Origin: Fuscovulum ytuae
Lineage (GTDB): Bacteria > Pseudomonadota > Alphaproteobacteria > Rhodobacterales > Rhodobacteraceae
Direction of reading: 5' to 3'
Length of the DNA stretch: 64,000 nucleotides
Assembly (NCBI RefSeq): GCF_029953595.1
Contig: NZ_CP124537.1
Coordinates: 1-64,000, forward strand
Part shown: in pieces, positions 15,798-23,558 of the stretch
How the letters are laid out: each line of letters starts with the position of its first letter
How positions within the stretch are numbered: position 1 is the stretch's first letter
Program-made: the position numbers and the translations under genes
The notes under the pieces: model-generated
What the model saw: only the letters and a program-made list of their open reading frames with translations
The model's database searches: none
What the model was told of the DNA's origin: nothing

Positions 15798-16867
15798 CGA
15801 AGAAGCGGCGGATGTTCGATATAGACCTGCCCGAAGACGACACGCCTGCGCCGGAGGTGAAGTCGATTGGTGAGGGGCTTCGGCGCGGGCCGATGGCCAC
15901 AGCGATTGGCGAAAATGCCGAGTCGCTGCGTCGGCGGCAGGAAGCAGAGAGCGCGATCCGGGCAGAGAATGACGCCTTGGCGCATGAATTTGTTCGGCTG
16001 AAGAAGCTGGGTCTGGTGGTGGATATGATCCCGCTGGAACAGGTGCAGGCGAGCAAGCTGATCCGAGATCGGTCGCGGAGGTTGGATGGCGATCTTGCGG
16101 ATTTGAAGGCGTCAATCCGCGCGGTGGGCCTGTCGAACCCGATCCGGGTCGAGCAGGTGGGCGAGGGGCGGTACGAGCTGGTGCAAGGCTGGCGGCGGCT
16201 GTCGGCCTATCGCGAATTGCTGGAAGAAACGGGGGATGAGGCCTATGCCCGCATCCCTGCCGGCCTGATGGCGAAGGGCGAGACGCTGGACAGTCTCTAT
16301 CGCCGGATGGTGGACGAGAACATGGTCCGGAAGGACATCAGTTTCGCCGAGATGGCGCAACTGGCCCGCGCCTATGCCGAGGACGAGGCGACGGGCTGCC
16401 GCGATCTGGATGAGGCGGTGAACCGGCTTTTTGCCACCGCCAATCCGCAGAAGCGCAGCTATGTGCGGCGGTTCGCCTTTCTGATGGCGACGCTGGAGAA
16501 AGTACTGGCGCATCCAGAGGCGATACCACGGGCGTTGGGTCTGACGCTGGCCAATCGGATGGAGGCGGAGGCGGGTGCGGTGTCGGTGCTGGCGCGGATG
16601 TTGGGGCCGGGAACGCGGACAGCGGAAGAGGAGGTGGCGGTGCTGCGCCGCTTTGCCGAAGGCGAGGTTGCGGTGGCGAAAGTTGCCGCGCCACGGGCCG
16701 CCGATCTGCGGGGCAAGACGGTGCTGCGGATGCCGACTGCGGCGGGTGAGGTGAAATGCACGGCGGCTGCGGGGAAGGTGGAGTTGCGGTTGGACCGTGA
16801 TTTTTCGACGCTGGATCGGCGGCGCTTGGAAGAGGCGGTGAAGGCCTTTTTTGCGGCGCTGGACTAG
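15794..16867 (+). CDS. parB: plasmid partitioning protein ParB
   Basis: Protein of 357 residues starting at an ATG that overlaps the parA stop (ATGA). After a polar N-terminus come the ParB/Srx-like motifs LKASIRAVGLSNPIRV and YELVQGWRRLSAYREL, then a helical DNA-binding region (DISFAEMAQLARAYAED) and a C-terminal basic/acidic segment for dimerisation. It binds parS centromeres, most likely the nearby palindromes. A rho-independent terminator follows 24 bp downstream. Confidence 0.92.
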   Translation: MTKKRRMFDIDLPEDDTPAPEVKSIGEGLRRGPMATAIGENAESLRRRQEAESAIRAENDALAHEFVRLKKLGLVVDMIPLEQVQASKLIRDRSRRLDGDLADLKASIRAVGLSNPIRVEQVGEGRYELVQGWRRLSAYRELLEETGDEAYARIPAGLMAKGETLDSLYRRMVDENMVRKDISFAEMAQLARAYAEDEATGCRDLDEAVNRLFATANPQKRSYVRRFAFLMATLEKVLAHPEAIPRALGLTLANRMEAEAGAVSVLARMLGPGTRTAEEEVAVLRRFAEGEVAVAKVAAPRAADLRGKTVLRMPTAAGEVKCTAAAGKVELRLDRDFSTLDRRRLEEAVKAFFAALD

Positions 16868-16890
16868 GGGACGGGGGTTTTAATGGATTG

Positions 16891-16920
16891 GGGCGCTTCC
16901 CGCTGGGAAGCGCCCTTTTT
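16891..16920 (+). terminator. rho-independent terminator of the parAB operon
   Basis: A perfect 11-bp stem, GGGCGCTTCCC / GGGAAGCGCCC, with a 3-nt loop is followed by TTTTT at 16916-16920. Confidence 0.9.
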
Positions 16921-17019
16921 CAATGGTTTGGTCGATAACGGTTGTGCCCTGTTTTGTGCCGCCTTTTGTGCAGCAAACTGTGGGCACGCAGCGCACGCTG
17001 GTGAGGGTGTTTTGGTAAC

Positions 17020-17037
17020 ATTTCCCCGCGGGGAAAT
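17020..17037. repeat. perfect 18-bp palindrome ATTTCCCCGCGGGGAAAT, candidate parS copy 2
   Basis: Located in the 124 bp between the parAB terminator and the 3' end of the recombinase gene. It is the longest and only fully symmetric copy of the three, and the only one in non-coding DNA, which makes it the best centromere candidate. Confidence 0.6.
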
Positions 17038-17044
17038 CCCGGGG

Positions 17045-18154
17045 TCACAACCCGGCGGCCTTGGTCAGATTGATCCGGAAACGGTCGCGGCGGCGTTGAT
17101 AGCGGCGGGTCATTTCGACGCTGGCATGGCCGAGTTGTTTCTGGATGTGGCGTTCGTCCACCTCGGCTGAGGAGGCGAGGCCCGCGCGCAGGGAATGACC
17201 GGAGAAGAGCGCGAGACGCGCGGCCTTTGGCAGGTCAGGCCGAAGGCCCGCGTCTTCGACCGCTTGCTTGATTAGCCGGGCGACATGTTTGTCGGAGAGA
17301 CGGTCGGGGGTGGCCTTCAGGCCGTTGCGCGAGACGGCCACGAAGATCGGCCCGAAGTCGATCTTGGCATAATGTAGCCACTGGGTCAGGGCGTGGACGG
17401 GGCAGGTCTGATCGGACGAACCGCGGGCCACTTCCACCTCGCGCCAGCCGGTCTTGCCGCGCAGGGTGATCACGGCGCCCTCATCCAGCACCTCGATCCA
17501 GCCGCCACTGTCGGGCGTGTCGTCGCGGCCATGGTCGAGGCTGACGATTTCCGACCGGCGCAGGCCACCGGCGAAGCCGACCAGAAGGATGGCGCGATCG
17601 CGCAGGCCGCGCAGATCGTGGGGCAGGGTGGCGAGCATGTCGCGCAGATCCTCAGGCAGGATCGCCTCTTTCTGCACGGGCGGGCGGGCGTGTTTGCGGC
17701 GGATGCCTGCCAAGACGCTGGCGATGTGGCGGTCCTTGCGATCCAAGCGCTGGCCGCGCTGCGCATAGCCCCAGCCAAGTCCGGAGAGGCGGCGTTCGAT
17801 GGAGGCGACGGAAAGGGGCGTGGCATTTCCCCGCGGGGAAGCGAGGTCCGCGATGTAGAGGCCGATCAGCTGCGGCGAGGGGGGCAGGGGATCGGTGCCG
17901 CGCATCCGGCACCAGCGCGCGAAGGCCGCCCAATCCTTGGCATAGGCCCTGAGCGTGTTGTCGGAGGCAGCGGCGCGGGCATAGTCGCGGGCGGTTTCCG
18001 CCAGCCTGTCGAGCGAGCCTGTGCCAGGGGCAAAAGATGCCGGGGAGAGAGCGTCTTCGCGAGGACCGATGCTGTCGTCCCTGTCAGGGGGATCGGGCCG
18101 TTCAAGCGGCTGCGAAGGCGATTTCTGATGCGGTTCGGTCATGTTCATGAGCAT
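17045..18154 (-). CDS. tyrosine recombinase (site-specific integrase)
   Basis: Protein of 369 residues. A SAM-like N-terminal core-binding domain (NTLRAYAKDWAAFARWCRMRG) is followed by the catalytic domain with the first Arg in GLRRSEIVSLD, Lys in LRGKTGWREVE, the H-x-x-R box GHSLRAGLAS, the second His in KQLGHASVEMT and the Tyr nucleophile in RRYQRR. All six catalytic positions appear present. In plasmid backbones such enzymes usually resolve multimers, and a dif-like inverted repeat lies directly before the start. ATGs at 18148 and 18142 are alternative starts. About 55 disordered residues precede the fold. Confidence 0.92.
   Translation of the reverse strand: MLMNMTEPHQKSPSQPLERPDPPDRDDSIGPREDALSPASFAPGTGSLDRLAETARDYARAAASDNTLRAYAKDWAAFARWCRMRGTDPLPPSPQLIGLYIADLASPRGNATPLSVASIERRLSGLGWGYAQRGQRLDRKDRHIASVLAGIRRKHARPPVQKEAILPEDLRDMLATLPHDLRGLRDRAILLVGFAGGLRRSEIVSLDHGRDDTPDSGGWIEVLDEGAVITLRGKTGWREVEVARGSSDQTCPVHALTQWLHYAKIDFGPIFVAVSRNGLKATPDRLSDKHVARLIKQAVEDAGLRPDLPKAARLALFSGHSLRAGLASSAEVDERHIQKQLGHASVEMTRRYQRRRDRFRINLTKAAGL
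17825..17840. repeat. palindrome ATTTCCCCGCGGGGAA, candidate parS copy 3 (inside the recombinase gene)
   Basis: Identical over 16 bases to the copies at 15472 and 17020. Here the reading is antisense, encoding PRGNA, so shared protein sequence cannot account for the match. Confidence 0.55.
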
Positions 18155-18164
18155 AGCTTTGACA

Positions 18165-18191
18165 TGTCCGATAATGCAAGATTATTGGACA
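18165..18191. promoter_or_regulatory. dif-like inverted repeat in front of the recombinase gene
   Basis: Arms TGTCCGATAAT (18165-18175) and ATTATTGGACA (18181-18191) flank GCAAG and match with one mismatch. Two 11-bp arms around a short central region is the geometry of XerCD/dif and Cre/lox-type sites, and it lies 11 bp before the recombinase ATG. It could instead be an autoregulatory operator. Confidence 0.5.
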
Positions 18192-18268
18192 CGAAAAGGA
18201 CCGGAAAGCTGCGGCGCTATTGGCGCAATTCTCTGGCCAAAAGCGCCGTCACGCTTTAGGCTGCCAGC

Positions 18269-19156
18269 ATGAGAATGCCGCGTATTGCGCCTTTGGACCC
18301 TGTGCCGATGCTGCCCGGCTTGCCGGGTTGGGTTGTTTCAGCGTCGGCAGATAGCGTTGAGGCGGCGGCGTTCCGGTCCGGGGCGGCGCTGGCGCATCTG
18401 GAACAGGCGATAGCCGCCACCGATGTGCCGCTACCGCTCTGGCGCGAGAGGTTGGCCTTGGCGGCGGCCGAGAAATGCGCGGCGATGGCGGGGCGTCGCG
18501 AAGGGCAGGGCGCATTGCGTGATGCGCTGTATTTGACAGGATCGGGCGACGATCCCGGCCCGGCAGGGCGGGTGTTGTTGCAGTGGTCACGCGCGGCGGC
18601 GCGGCCTGTTTCGGTGGCGCATCTGACGCATGCGTTGGACGGGATCGCGGCAGAGCGGATCGCGCTTTGCCTTGATGCCGCGGGGCCGACCCCGGTGGAC
18701 AGGGCGGCGCAGGTTGTTGAGGCCATATTGACCGACAGTCCGCGGGCCGAGGCCGCGGCTTTGATCCTGGGCGATGCGGTGCTGGCGAAGGCAATGGGGG
18801 GCGCGCATCTGCTGCCGCTGTTGGCGTTGCGCGTGACGACCCGCGATCTGCGGTTGCGGGGGGATGATCTACGGTTGGCCTTTCATCGCGCCATTGTCCC
18901 TGCTGTTGGGCAAGCGCTGAGGTTGGCCGGGGAACTGGCGCGGGGGGCGGCGCGGCTGCGGGCGGTGGTGCCAGGCCTGCGCGCCAAGGAAGCGGGTCGG
19001 GCGGTGGACCTGTTCCTGTCGCGAGATGCGCTGGCACCTGCGGCGCTGACCTTCATGTCTGACCGTGCGGCGCGGCGGCTTTGTGAACGGTTGGTTTCGC
19101 TGGGCGGGGTACGCGAATTGACCGGGCGGGAGACGTTCCGGCTTTATGGGCTGTGA
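18269..19156 (+). CDS. DUF1403 family protein
   Basis: Protein of 295 residues, alanine- and leucine-rich, predicted mostly helical, with no signal peptide, membrane segment or catalytic motif that I can name. I recognise it as DUF1403 from its overall pattern (LPGWVVSASADSVEAAAFRSG near the start and the C-terminal SDRAARRLCERLVSLGGVRELTGRETFRLYGL-like end, given here in part) and from its usual place beside scpB on alphaproteobacterial plasmids. Its stop overlaps the scpB start, so the two are probably made together and may act together in plasmid maintenance. Molecular function is unknown. Confidence 0.82.
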   Translation: MRMPRIAPLDPVPMLPGLPGWVVSASADSVEAAAFRSGAALAHLEQAIAATDVPLPLWRERLALAAAEKCAAMAGRREGQGALRDALYLTGSGDDPGPAGRVLLQWSRAAARPVSVAHLTHALDGIAAERIALCLDAAGPTPVDRAAQVVEAILTDSPRAEAAALILGDAVLAKAMGGAHLLPLLALRVTTRDLRLRGDDLRLAFHRAIVPAVGQALRLAGELARGAARLRAVVPGLRAKEAGRAVDLFLSRDALAPAALTFMSDRAARRLCERLVSLGGVRELTGRETFRLYGL

Positions 19157-19767
19157 GGATGGGGCAGCGCGAGGAGGCAAAGTTTGACCGCGAGTTGGCC
19201 GATCTGTCGGCCTCGGCACGCTGGCGGGAATGGATGCGGCGGATCGAGGCGGTGCTGTTTGCCAGCGCAAGCCCGGTGGCGCGGGATGATCTGGCGCGGG
19301 TGGTGGGGCAGGGGGCATCGGTTGATGTGCTGATTGAGGATCTGGCCGTCGATCTAGAGGGCCGCCCCTATGAGGTGGCGCAGGTGGGGGCTGGATGGAT
19401 GCTGCGGACCCGCGCAGCCTATGCGCCTGCGATCCGCGCGGTGGCGGATGTGGGGGGGAAGGGCCTGAACCTTTCGGAGCAGGATATGGCTGTATTGGCG
19501 GCGATTGCCTTTCACCAGCCGATCAGTCGCGATGGGTTGAAGGAGATCTTCGGGAAAGAGATCAGCCGTGATTTGATCGGCCGACTTGCCGAGCGGGACC
19601 TGATCGGCACCGGGCCACGAGAGCCGAGGCGGGGGGCGCCCTATACCTTTGTGACCACAGAAACCTTCCTTGCCACGTTCGGGATGCAGTCGCTGCGTGA
19701 TCTGCCTGACCCCGAGCAACTGGACGATGCGGGGCTTGCAGGTCAGTTAGAACGCCCGGGCGCCTGA
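19153..19767 (+). CDS. scpB: ScpB-like condensin accessory protein
   Basis: Protein of 204 residues made of two winged-helix domains: WREWMRRIEAVLFASASPVARDDLARVVG at the N-terminus, and SEQDMAVLAAIAFHQPISRDGLKEIFGKEISRD followed by LAERDLIGTGPREPRRGAPYTFVTTETFLATFG (shown in part as landmarks). ScpB bridges ScpA and SMC in chromosome condensation; neither partner is in the window, so this is a plasmid-borne orphan. GTG 19153 overlaps the DUF1403 stop; an ATG at 19159 is equally possible. Confidence 0.88.
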   Translation: MRMGQREEAKFDRELADLSASARWREWMRRIEAVLFASASPVARDDLARVVGQGASVDVLIEDLAVDLEGRPYEVAQVGAGWMLRTRAAYAPAIRAVADVGGKGLNLSEQDMAVLAAIAFHQPISRDGLKEIFGKEISRDLIGRLAERDLIGTGPREPRRGAPYTFVTTETFLATFGMQSLRDLPDPEQLDDAGLAGQLERPGA

Positions 19768-19829
19768 CAAAAGTGGCATCAGGAAAGTGGCCGCTTGTCT
19801 TGGCGCGATGGTTGGGGGGTGCCGGAAGG

Positions 19830-20117
19830 TCAGTATCCCGAAAGATAGTCGGCAGAGACATAGCCTGTCAGGCTGGGTGCCTTGGCGAGGGAGACGCGGC
19901 ACCAGAGCTGCCCCGCTTCGGTCACGCAATCGCGCCGGATGAGTTCGGTGCCATCGGGCAGGCCGACGATCACCCGGAAGCCAAGGCCGGGACCCGCGCG
20001 CAGCTTGAGAAGGTCATCCGGCCCTGCCCGTTCGACGGTGACACGACTGCCTGATGTATTGAGGCAGCCGGACAGGATGGTCAGGGCAAGAAGGGCAGTC
20101 AGGGTGAGACGGGGCAT
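19830..20117 (-). CDS. small SH3-domain lipoprotein
   Basis: Protein of 95 residues. The signal peptide ends in a lipobox (LSGC) with Cys18 as the lipidation site, giving a mature part of about 77 residues that matches a bacterial SH3 domain (LLKLRAGPGLGFRVIVGLPDGT and LWCRVSLAKAPSLTGYVSADYL). Such proteins sit on the periplasmic face of the membrane and bind cell-wall peptides. It stands alone between scpB (convergent) and the LacI gene. Confidence 0.82.
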   Translation of the reverse strand: MPRLTLTALLALTILSGCLNTSGSRVTVERAGPDDLLKLRAGPGLGFRVIVGLPDGTELIRRDCVTEAGQLWCRVSLAKAPSLTGYVSADYLSGY

Positions 20118-20172
20118 GGGCTGTGGCGCTCCTTTTTTTCCTAAGGCTTGAAATGGCGCGGCGCGTGCCGCG

Positions 20173-21189
20173 TCAAAGGCTGGACTGGCGCAGGATCAGA
20201 TCGGGCGAGATCACGATGCGGGCGGCGTCTGTTCGTTTTCCATCCAAGAGATCACCGATCAGGGCGACGACCTGAGAGCCGATGTCACGGGGATGCGGGT
20301 TGATCGTTGTCAGGGACGGAACCGAAATGCCCGCGATTTCGTCATCACCAAAGCCCGCGATGGAGATGTGGTCCGGAACGGGAACGCCACGTCTTTGACA
20401 TTCCGTCAAGGCGCCGAAGGCAGACAGGTCCGACACGCAGATCACCGCTTCGGTATCGGGGTGGTCTTGCAGAAGGCGGGCCATGGCGTCGGCCCCTGCG
20501 CGCATCGAGACGGGGGGAGGGCCGGCGGCTACGAGGCGCGAGGGATCGAGGCCATGCGCCGCCATGGCCGCGACAAAGCCCGACCGGCGATCCGCGCCGC
20601 GGGTGTCGCGGCTGGTATCGCCGCCGATAAAGGCGATCCGGGTCAGGCCCTTCGTGACGAAATGGTCCACCATACCGCGCACGGCCAGCGCATTGGAAAA
20701 GCCCACGACATGGTCGATCGGCGTTTCGGGCAGGTCCCATGTCTCGATCACAGGGATGCCGGCGTTTTCCAAAAGGCGGCGTGCGCGGGGCGTGTGGTTG
20801 CCGCCGGTCACGACAATGGCTTCGGGTCGCCGGCGCAGCAGCTGTTCGATCAGCCGTTCTTCTTCGGCCATGTCGTAATCGGTGGTGCCGAGAAGCATCT
20901 GAAGGCCGCGTGGTTTCAGGCCGTCGGACAGGGCGCGGACGGTATCGGCAAAGTTGGCGGTGTTGATCGACGGGATGGTGACGGCGACGAAGTCTGTTTT
21001 CTGTGACCGCAGATTCGATGCCGTGCTGTCAAAGACATAGCCAAGCTGATCCGCCGCCTTGAGGATGGCGTTGCGCGTGGCCCCGCTGATGGAGCTATCG
21101 GCCTTGAAGGCGCGGCTTACCGTCATGGGCGAAACCCCCGCGAGGCGGGCGACATCCGTCATGGTCGGGGTTTTGCGGGGCGGTGTCAT
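20173..21189 (-). CDS. LacI family regulator of the gluconate cluster
   Basis: Protein of 338 residues with an N-terminal LacI helix-turn-helix and hinge (PTMTDVARLAGVSPMTVSRAF, residues 8-28) and a periplasmic-binding-like effector domain. It is the third gene of an operon SDR dehydrogenase, gluconokinase, regulator, each overlapping the next by 4 bp. GntR-type members of LacI respond to gluconate or 6-phosphogluconate. Two matching operator-like palindromes lie in the divergent promoter region at 22486 and 22632, so autoregulation of both arms of the cluster is likely. Confidence 0.93.
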   Translation of the reverse strand: MTPPRKTPTMTDVARLAGVSPMTVSRAFKADSSISGATRNAILKAADQLGYVFDSTASNLRSQKTDFVAVTIPSINTANFADTVRALSDGLKPRGLQMLLGTTDYDMAEEERLIEQLLRRRPEAIVVTGGNHTPRARRLLENAGIPVIETWDLPETPIDHVVGFSNALAVRGMVDHFVTKGLTRIAFIGGDTSRDTRGADRRSGFVAAMAAHGLDPSRLVAAGPPPVSMRAGADAMARLLQDHPDTEAVICVSDLSAFGALTECQRRGVPVPDHISIAGFGDDEIAGISVPSLTTINPHPRDIGSQVVALIGDLLDGKRTDAARIVISPDLILRQSSL

Positions 21190-21683
21190 GCTGTTTCGCC
21201 TTTGATATCGGCAAGGATGGCATCCACCAGCGCCTGAAGCGGGAGGGCGATGTCGAGTGTCAGCGCCTCGTCCGGTGTGGGGGGTTCGAGGGTGGCAAAC
21301 TGGCTGTCGAGCAGGGTGGTCGGCATGTAATGCCCGGTCCGTGCGGCAAGGCGGGCGGCGATGAGGTCGCGGCTGCCCGCGAGATGGACAAAGCGCAGGT
21401 GGGCCCCGGCCCCGGCGCGGATATGGTTGCGATAGGTGCGGCGCAGCGCCGAGCAGCCGACGATCACGGGGGCCTGATCATGCAAGACCTGCGCGACGCG
21501 GGCCAGCCACGGCCAGCGATCCGCATCCGTCAGGGGAATGCCCGCGCGCATCTTTTCGACATTCGCCGCAGTGTGCAGATCATCGCCATCGCGATAGGGA
21601 ATGCCAAGGCTTTGGCCAAGGGCGGCCCCCACGCTGGACTTGCCGCAGCCTGAGACACCCATGATCACGATGCGATGCGTCAT
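21186..21683 (-). CDS. gntK: gluconokinase (carbohydrate kinase, thermoresistant type)
   Basis: Protein of 165 residues, the normal length for GntK. P-loop GVSGCGKS is at 9-16; DGDDLH, GIPLTDADRWPWL and SALRRTYRNHIR are family landmarks. It phosphorylates gluconate to 6-phosphogluconate for the Entner-Doudoroff or pentose phosphate routes. ATG 21683 overlaps the stop of the SDR gene and gives the canonical N-terminus; the frame is open further upstream but without family similarity. Confidence 0.95.
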   Translation of the reverse strand: MTHRIVIMGVSGCGKSSVGAALGQSLGIPYRDGDDLHTAANVEKMRAGIPLTDADRWPWLARVAQVLHDQAPVIVGCSALRRTYRNHIRAGAGAHLRFVHLAGSRDLIAARLAARTGHYMPTTLLDSQFATLEPPTPDEALTLDIALPLQALVDAILADIKGETA

Positions 21684-22435
21684 AGGGATGCCGAGATTCC
21701 GCCGTCGACGTAAAGGATGTGCCCATTCACGAAACTGGCGGCATCCGAGGATAGGAAGATGCAGGCGCCCTGCAACTCTTCGACCTTGCCCCAGCGGCCT
21801 GCAGGGGTGCGCTTTTCCAGCCATGCGGAAAAGGCGGGATCGGCCACGAGTGCCGCGTTCAGCGGGGTGTCGAAATAGCCGGGCGCGATGGCGTTGCAGT
21901 TCAGGCCATGCTTGGCCCAATCAGTGGCCATGCCCTTCGTCAGGTTGCCCACTGCGCCCTTTGTTGCCGTGTAGGGCGCGATGGAGGGGCGGGCGAGGGC
22001 AGTCTGCACGCTGGCGATGTTGATGATCTTGCCGCGCCCGCGCGCGATCATATGACGGGCAACGGCCTGACCGACGTGGAACACCGAGGCGATATTGGTT
22101 TGCAGCAGCCGTTCGAAGGCGTCAGGGGGGAAATCTTCAAGCGGTGCACGGTGCTGCATGCCCGCATTGTTCACAAGGATGTCGATGACATTGCCCGCTG
22201 CTTCGAACCCATCAATGGCCGTGCGCACGGCGGCGTGGTCGGTCGCGTCGAAGGCAAGGGTCTGGGCGCCGGGGATCAGGGCCGCCGCCGCCGAAAGCTT
22301 TGCCTTGTCGCGTCCGTTCAGCACGACCTGAGCGCCCGCCGCCGCCAGACCCTGCGCCAGCGCGAATCCGATGCCCTGCGAAGATCCGGAGATGAGGGCG
22401 CGTTTGCCCGACAAATCGAAAAGCGTAAGTGCCAC
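21680..22435 (-). CDS. SDR family oxidoreductase, gluconate 5-dehydrogenase-like
   Basis: Classical short-chain dehydrogenase of 251 residues. Cofactor motif SGSSQGIG at 17-24, NNAG at 89-92, catalytic Ser142, Tyr155 and Lys159 (YTATK), and a C-terminal FVNGHILYVDGGISASL. The overall pattern and its place before gntK point to interconversion of gluconate with 5-ketogluconate (IdnO/Gno group), though a 2-deoxygluconate-type substrate is possible. I choose the GTG at 22435 because AAGGAG stands nine bases ahead and it gives the normal N-terminus; a longer reading to 22669 would run across the promoter region. Confidence 0.9.
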   Translation of the reverse strand: MALTLFDLSGKRALISGSSQGIGFALAQGLAAAGAQVVLNGRDKAKLSAAAALIPGAQTLAFDATDHAAVRTAIDGFEAAGNVIDILVNNAGMQHRAPLEDFPPDAFERLLQTNIASVFHVGQAVARHMIARGRGKIINIASVQTALARPSIAPYTATKGAVGNLTKGMATDWAKHGLNCNAIAPGYFDTPLNAALVADPAFSAWLEKRTPAGRWGKVEELQGACIFLSSDAASFVNGHILYVDGGISASL

Positions 22436-22485
22436 GTTGCCTTCTCCTTCACGTCGCTTTTGACAAGCGGTAGTGTGGATGTTTA

Positions 22486-22499
22486 TGTTAACGATAACA
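22486..22499. promoter_or_regulatory. LacI-type operator before the dehydrogenase-gntK-regulator operon
   Basis: TGTTAACGATAACA is a near-perfect palindrome centred on CG, the symmetry used by LacI-family proteins. It lies 50 bp upstream of the GTG of the SDR gene and matches the site at 22632 in 13 of 14 positions. Confidence 0.7.
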
Positions 22500-22528
22500 A
22501 TCGCTGTCAAGCCTGAATGGGAAAGAGC

Positions 22529-22621
22529 ATGGACAAGCCTCACTTTCTGCGGGTTGGCCCCTGCCCGGAATGGGATCAGACGCCGGATGCGGTTGATCTG
22601 CATCTGGGCCCTTCGGGTTAA
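22529..22621 (+). CDS. possible 30-codon ORF between the two gluconate operators
   Basis: An ATG with GGAAAGAG ahead of it opens a 30-residue frame (begins MDKPHFLRVGPCPEWDQ) that stops just before the second operator. It may be a leader peptide or a remnant of a lost gene. No homology is evident and it may be chance. Confidence 0.2.
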   Translation: MDKPHFLRVGPCPEWDQTPDAVDLHLGPSG

Positions 22622-22631
22622 GCCCTGTTTG

Positions 22632-22645
22632 TGATAACGATAACA
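22632..22645. promoter_or_regulatory. LacI-type operator before the gluconolactonase gene
   Basis: TGATAACGATAACA, 22 bp before the gluconolactonase ATG, matches the operator at 22486 except at position 3. A repressor here would block the rightward promoter. Confidence 0.68.
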
Positions 22646-22667
22646 AACGCGATCGAGAGGAACCAGC

Positions 22668-23558
22668 ATGTCCTTTTTTGAAATCCATGATCCTGCATTC
22701 GCCCAGTTCGTGATGGGGAATGCCCCTGTGAAACGGATCGCCAGCGGATTCGACTGGGTCGAAGGTCCGGTATGGTTCGCCGATCATGGCTGTTTGTTGT
22801 TTTCCGACATTCCCAACAACCGCATCCTGCGCTGGACGGAAGAAGGCGTGACCACCTTTCGCGCGCCGTCGAATTATTCGAACGGTCATACGCGCGACCT
22901 TCAGGGGCGGCTGATCAGTTGCGAACACGGGACAAGGCGAGTGACGCGGACGGAATGGGACGGCAGCATCACGGTGCTGGCCGACAGCTATCAGGGAAAA
23001 CGGCTGAACAGCCCGAATGACGTGATCGTGGCGCGCGATGGCGCGATCTGGTTTTCGGACCCGCATTACGGGATCATGACGGATTACGAAGGGTTCAAGG
23101 CGGCGCAGGAATTGCCGTGTTCGGTGTATCGGATCGCTTTGGATGGCAGTATCGCGGCGATGATCACCGATATGGCCTGTCCGAATGGTCTGGCCTTCAG
23201 CCCGGACGAAAGCCGCCTCTATGTGGCAGATACCGGGCGCATGTTCAGTGACGATCCGCAGACCATCCTTCTGTTCGATATGGTGGAGGGGCGGCCTGTC
23301 AATGGCCGGCATTTCCACAGGATCGACACTGGCTGCGCGGATGGAATCCGCACGGATGTGGAAGGCAATCTGTGGTCATCCGCCGGGGATGGGGTGCATT
23401 GCAGCGCGCCGGATGGGCGACTTCTGGGCAAGATCCTTGTTCCCGAAACCGTGTCGAATATCTGTTTTGGCGGGCGGGCCAAGCATCGGCTGTTCATCAC
23501 GGCAACGACCGGTGTCTATTCCGTCGTCCTGAACCGGAGGGGCGCGCAATGGCCGTGA
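22668..23558 (+). CDS. SMP-30/gluconolactonase family protein
   Basis: Beta-propeller lactonase of 296 residues without a signal peptide. Family motifs include the early metal-ligand Glu in WVEGPVWF, LNSPNDVIVARDGAIWFSDP, MACPNGLAFSPDESRLYVADT and the late DGIRTDVEGNLW. It hydrolyses sugar lactones such as gluconolactone to the acid, feeding the gluconokinase encoded on the opposite strand. A good ribosome site (GAGAGGAA) precedes the ATG. Its 3' end overlaps a decayed oxidoreductase fragment. Confidence 0.9.
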   Translation: MSFFEIHDPAFAQFVMGNAPVKRIASGFDWVEGPVWFADHGCLLFSDIPNNRILRWTEEGVTTFRAPSNYSNGHTRDLQGRLISCEHGTRRVTRTEWDGSITVLADSYQGKRLNSPNDVIVARDGAIWFSDPHYGIMTDYEGFKAAQELPCSVYRIALDGSIAAMITDMACPNGLAFSPDESRLYVADTGRMFSDDPQTILLFDMVEGRPVNGRHFHRIDTGCADGIRTDVEGNLWSSAGDGVHCSAPDGRLLGKILVPETVSNICFGGRAKHRLFITATTGVYSVVLNRRGAQWP

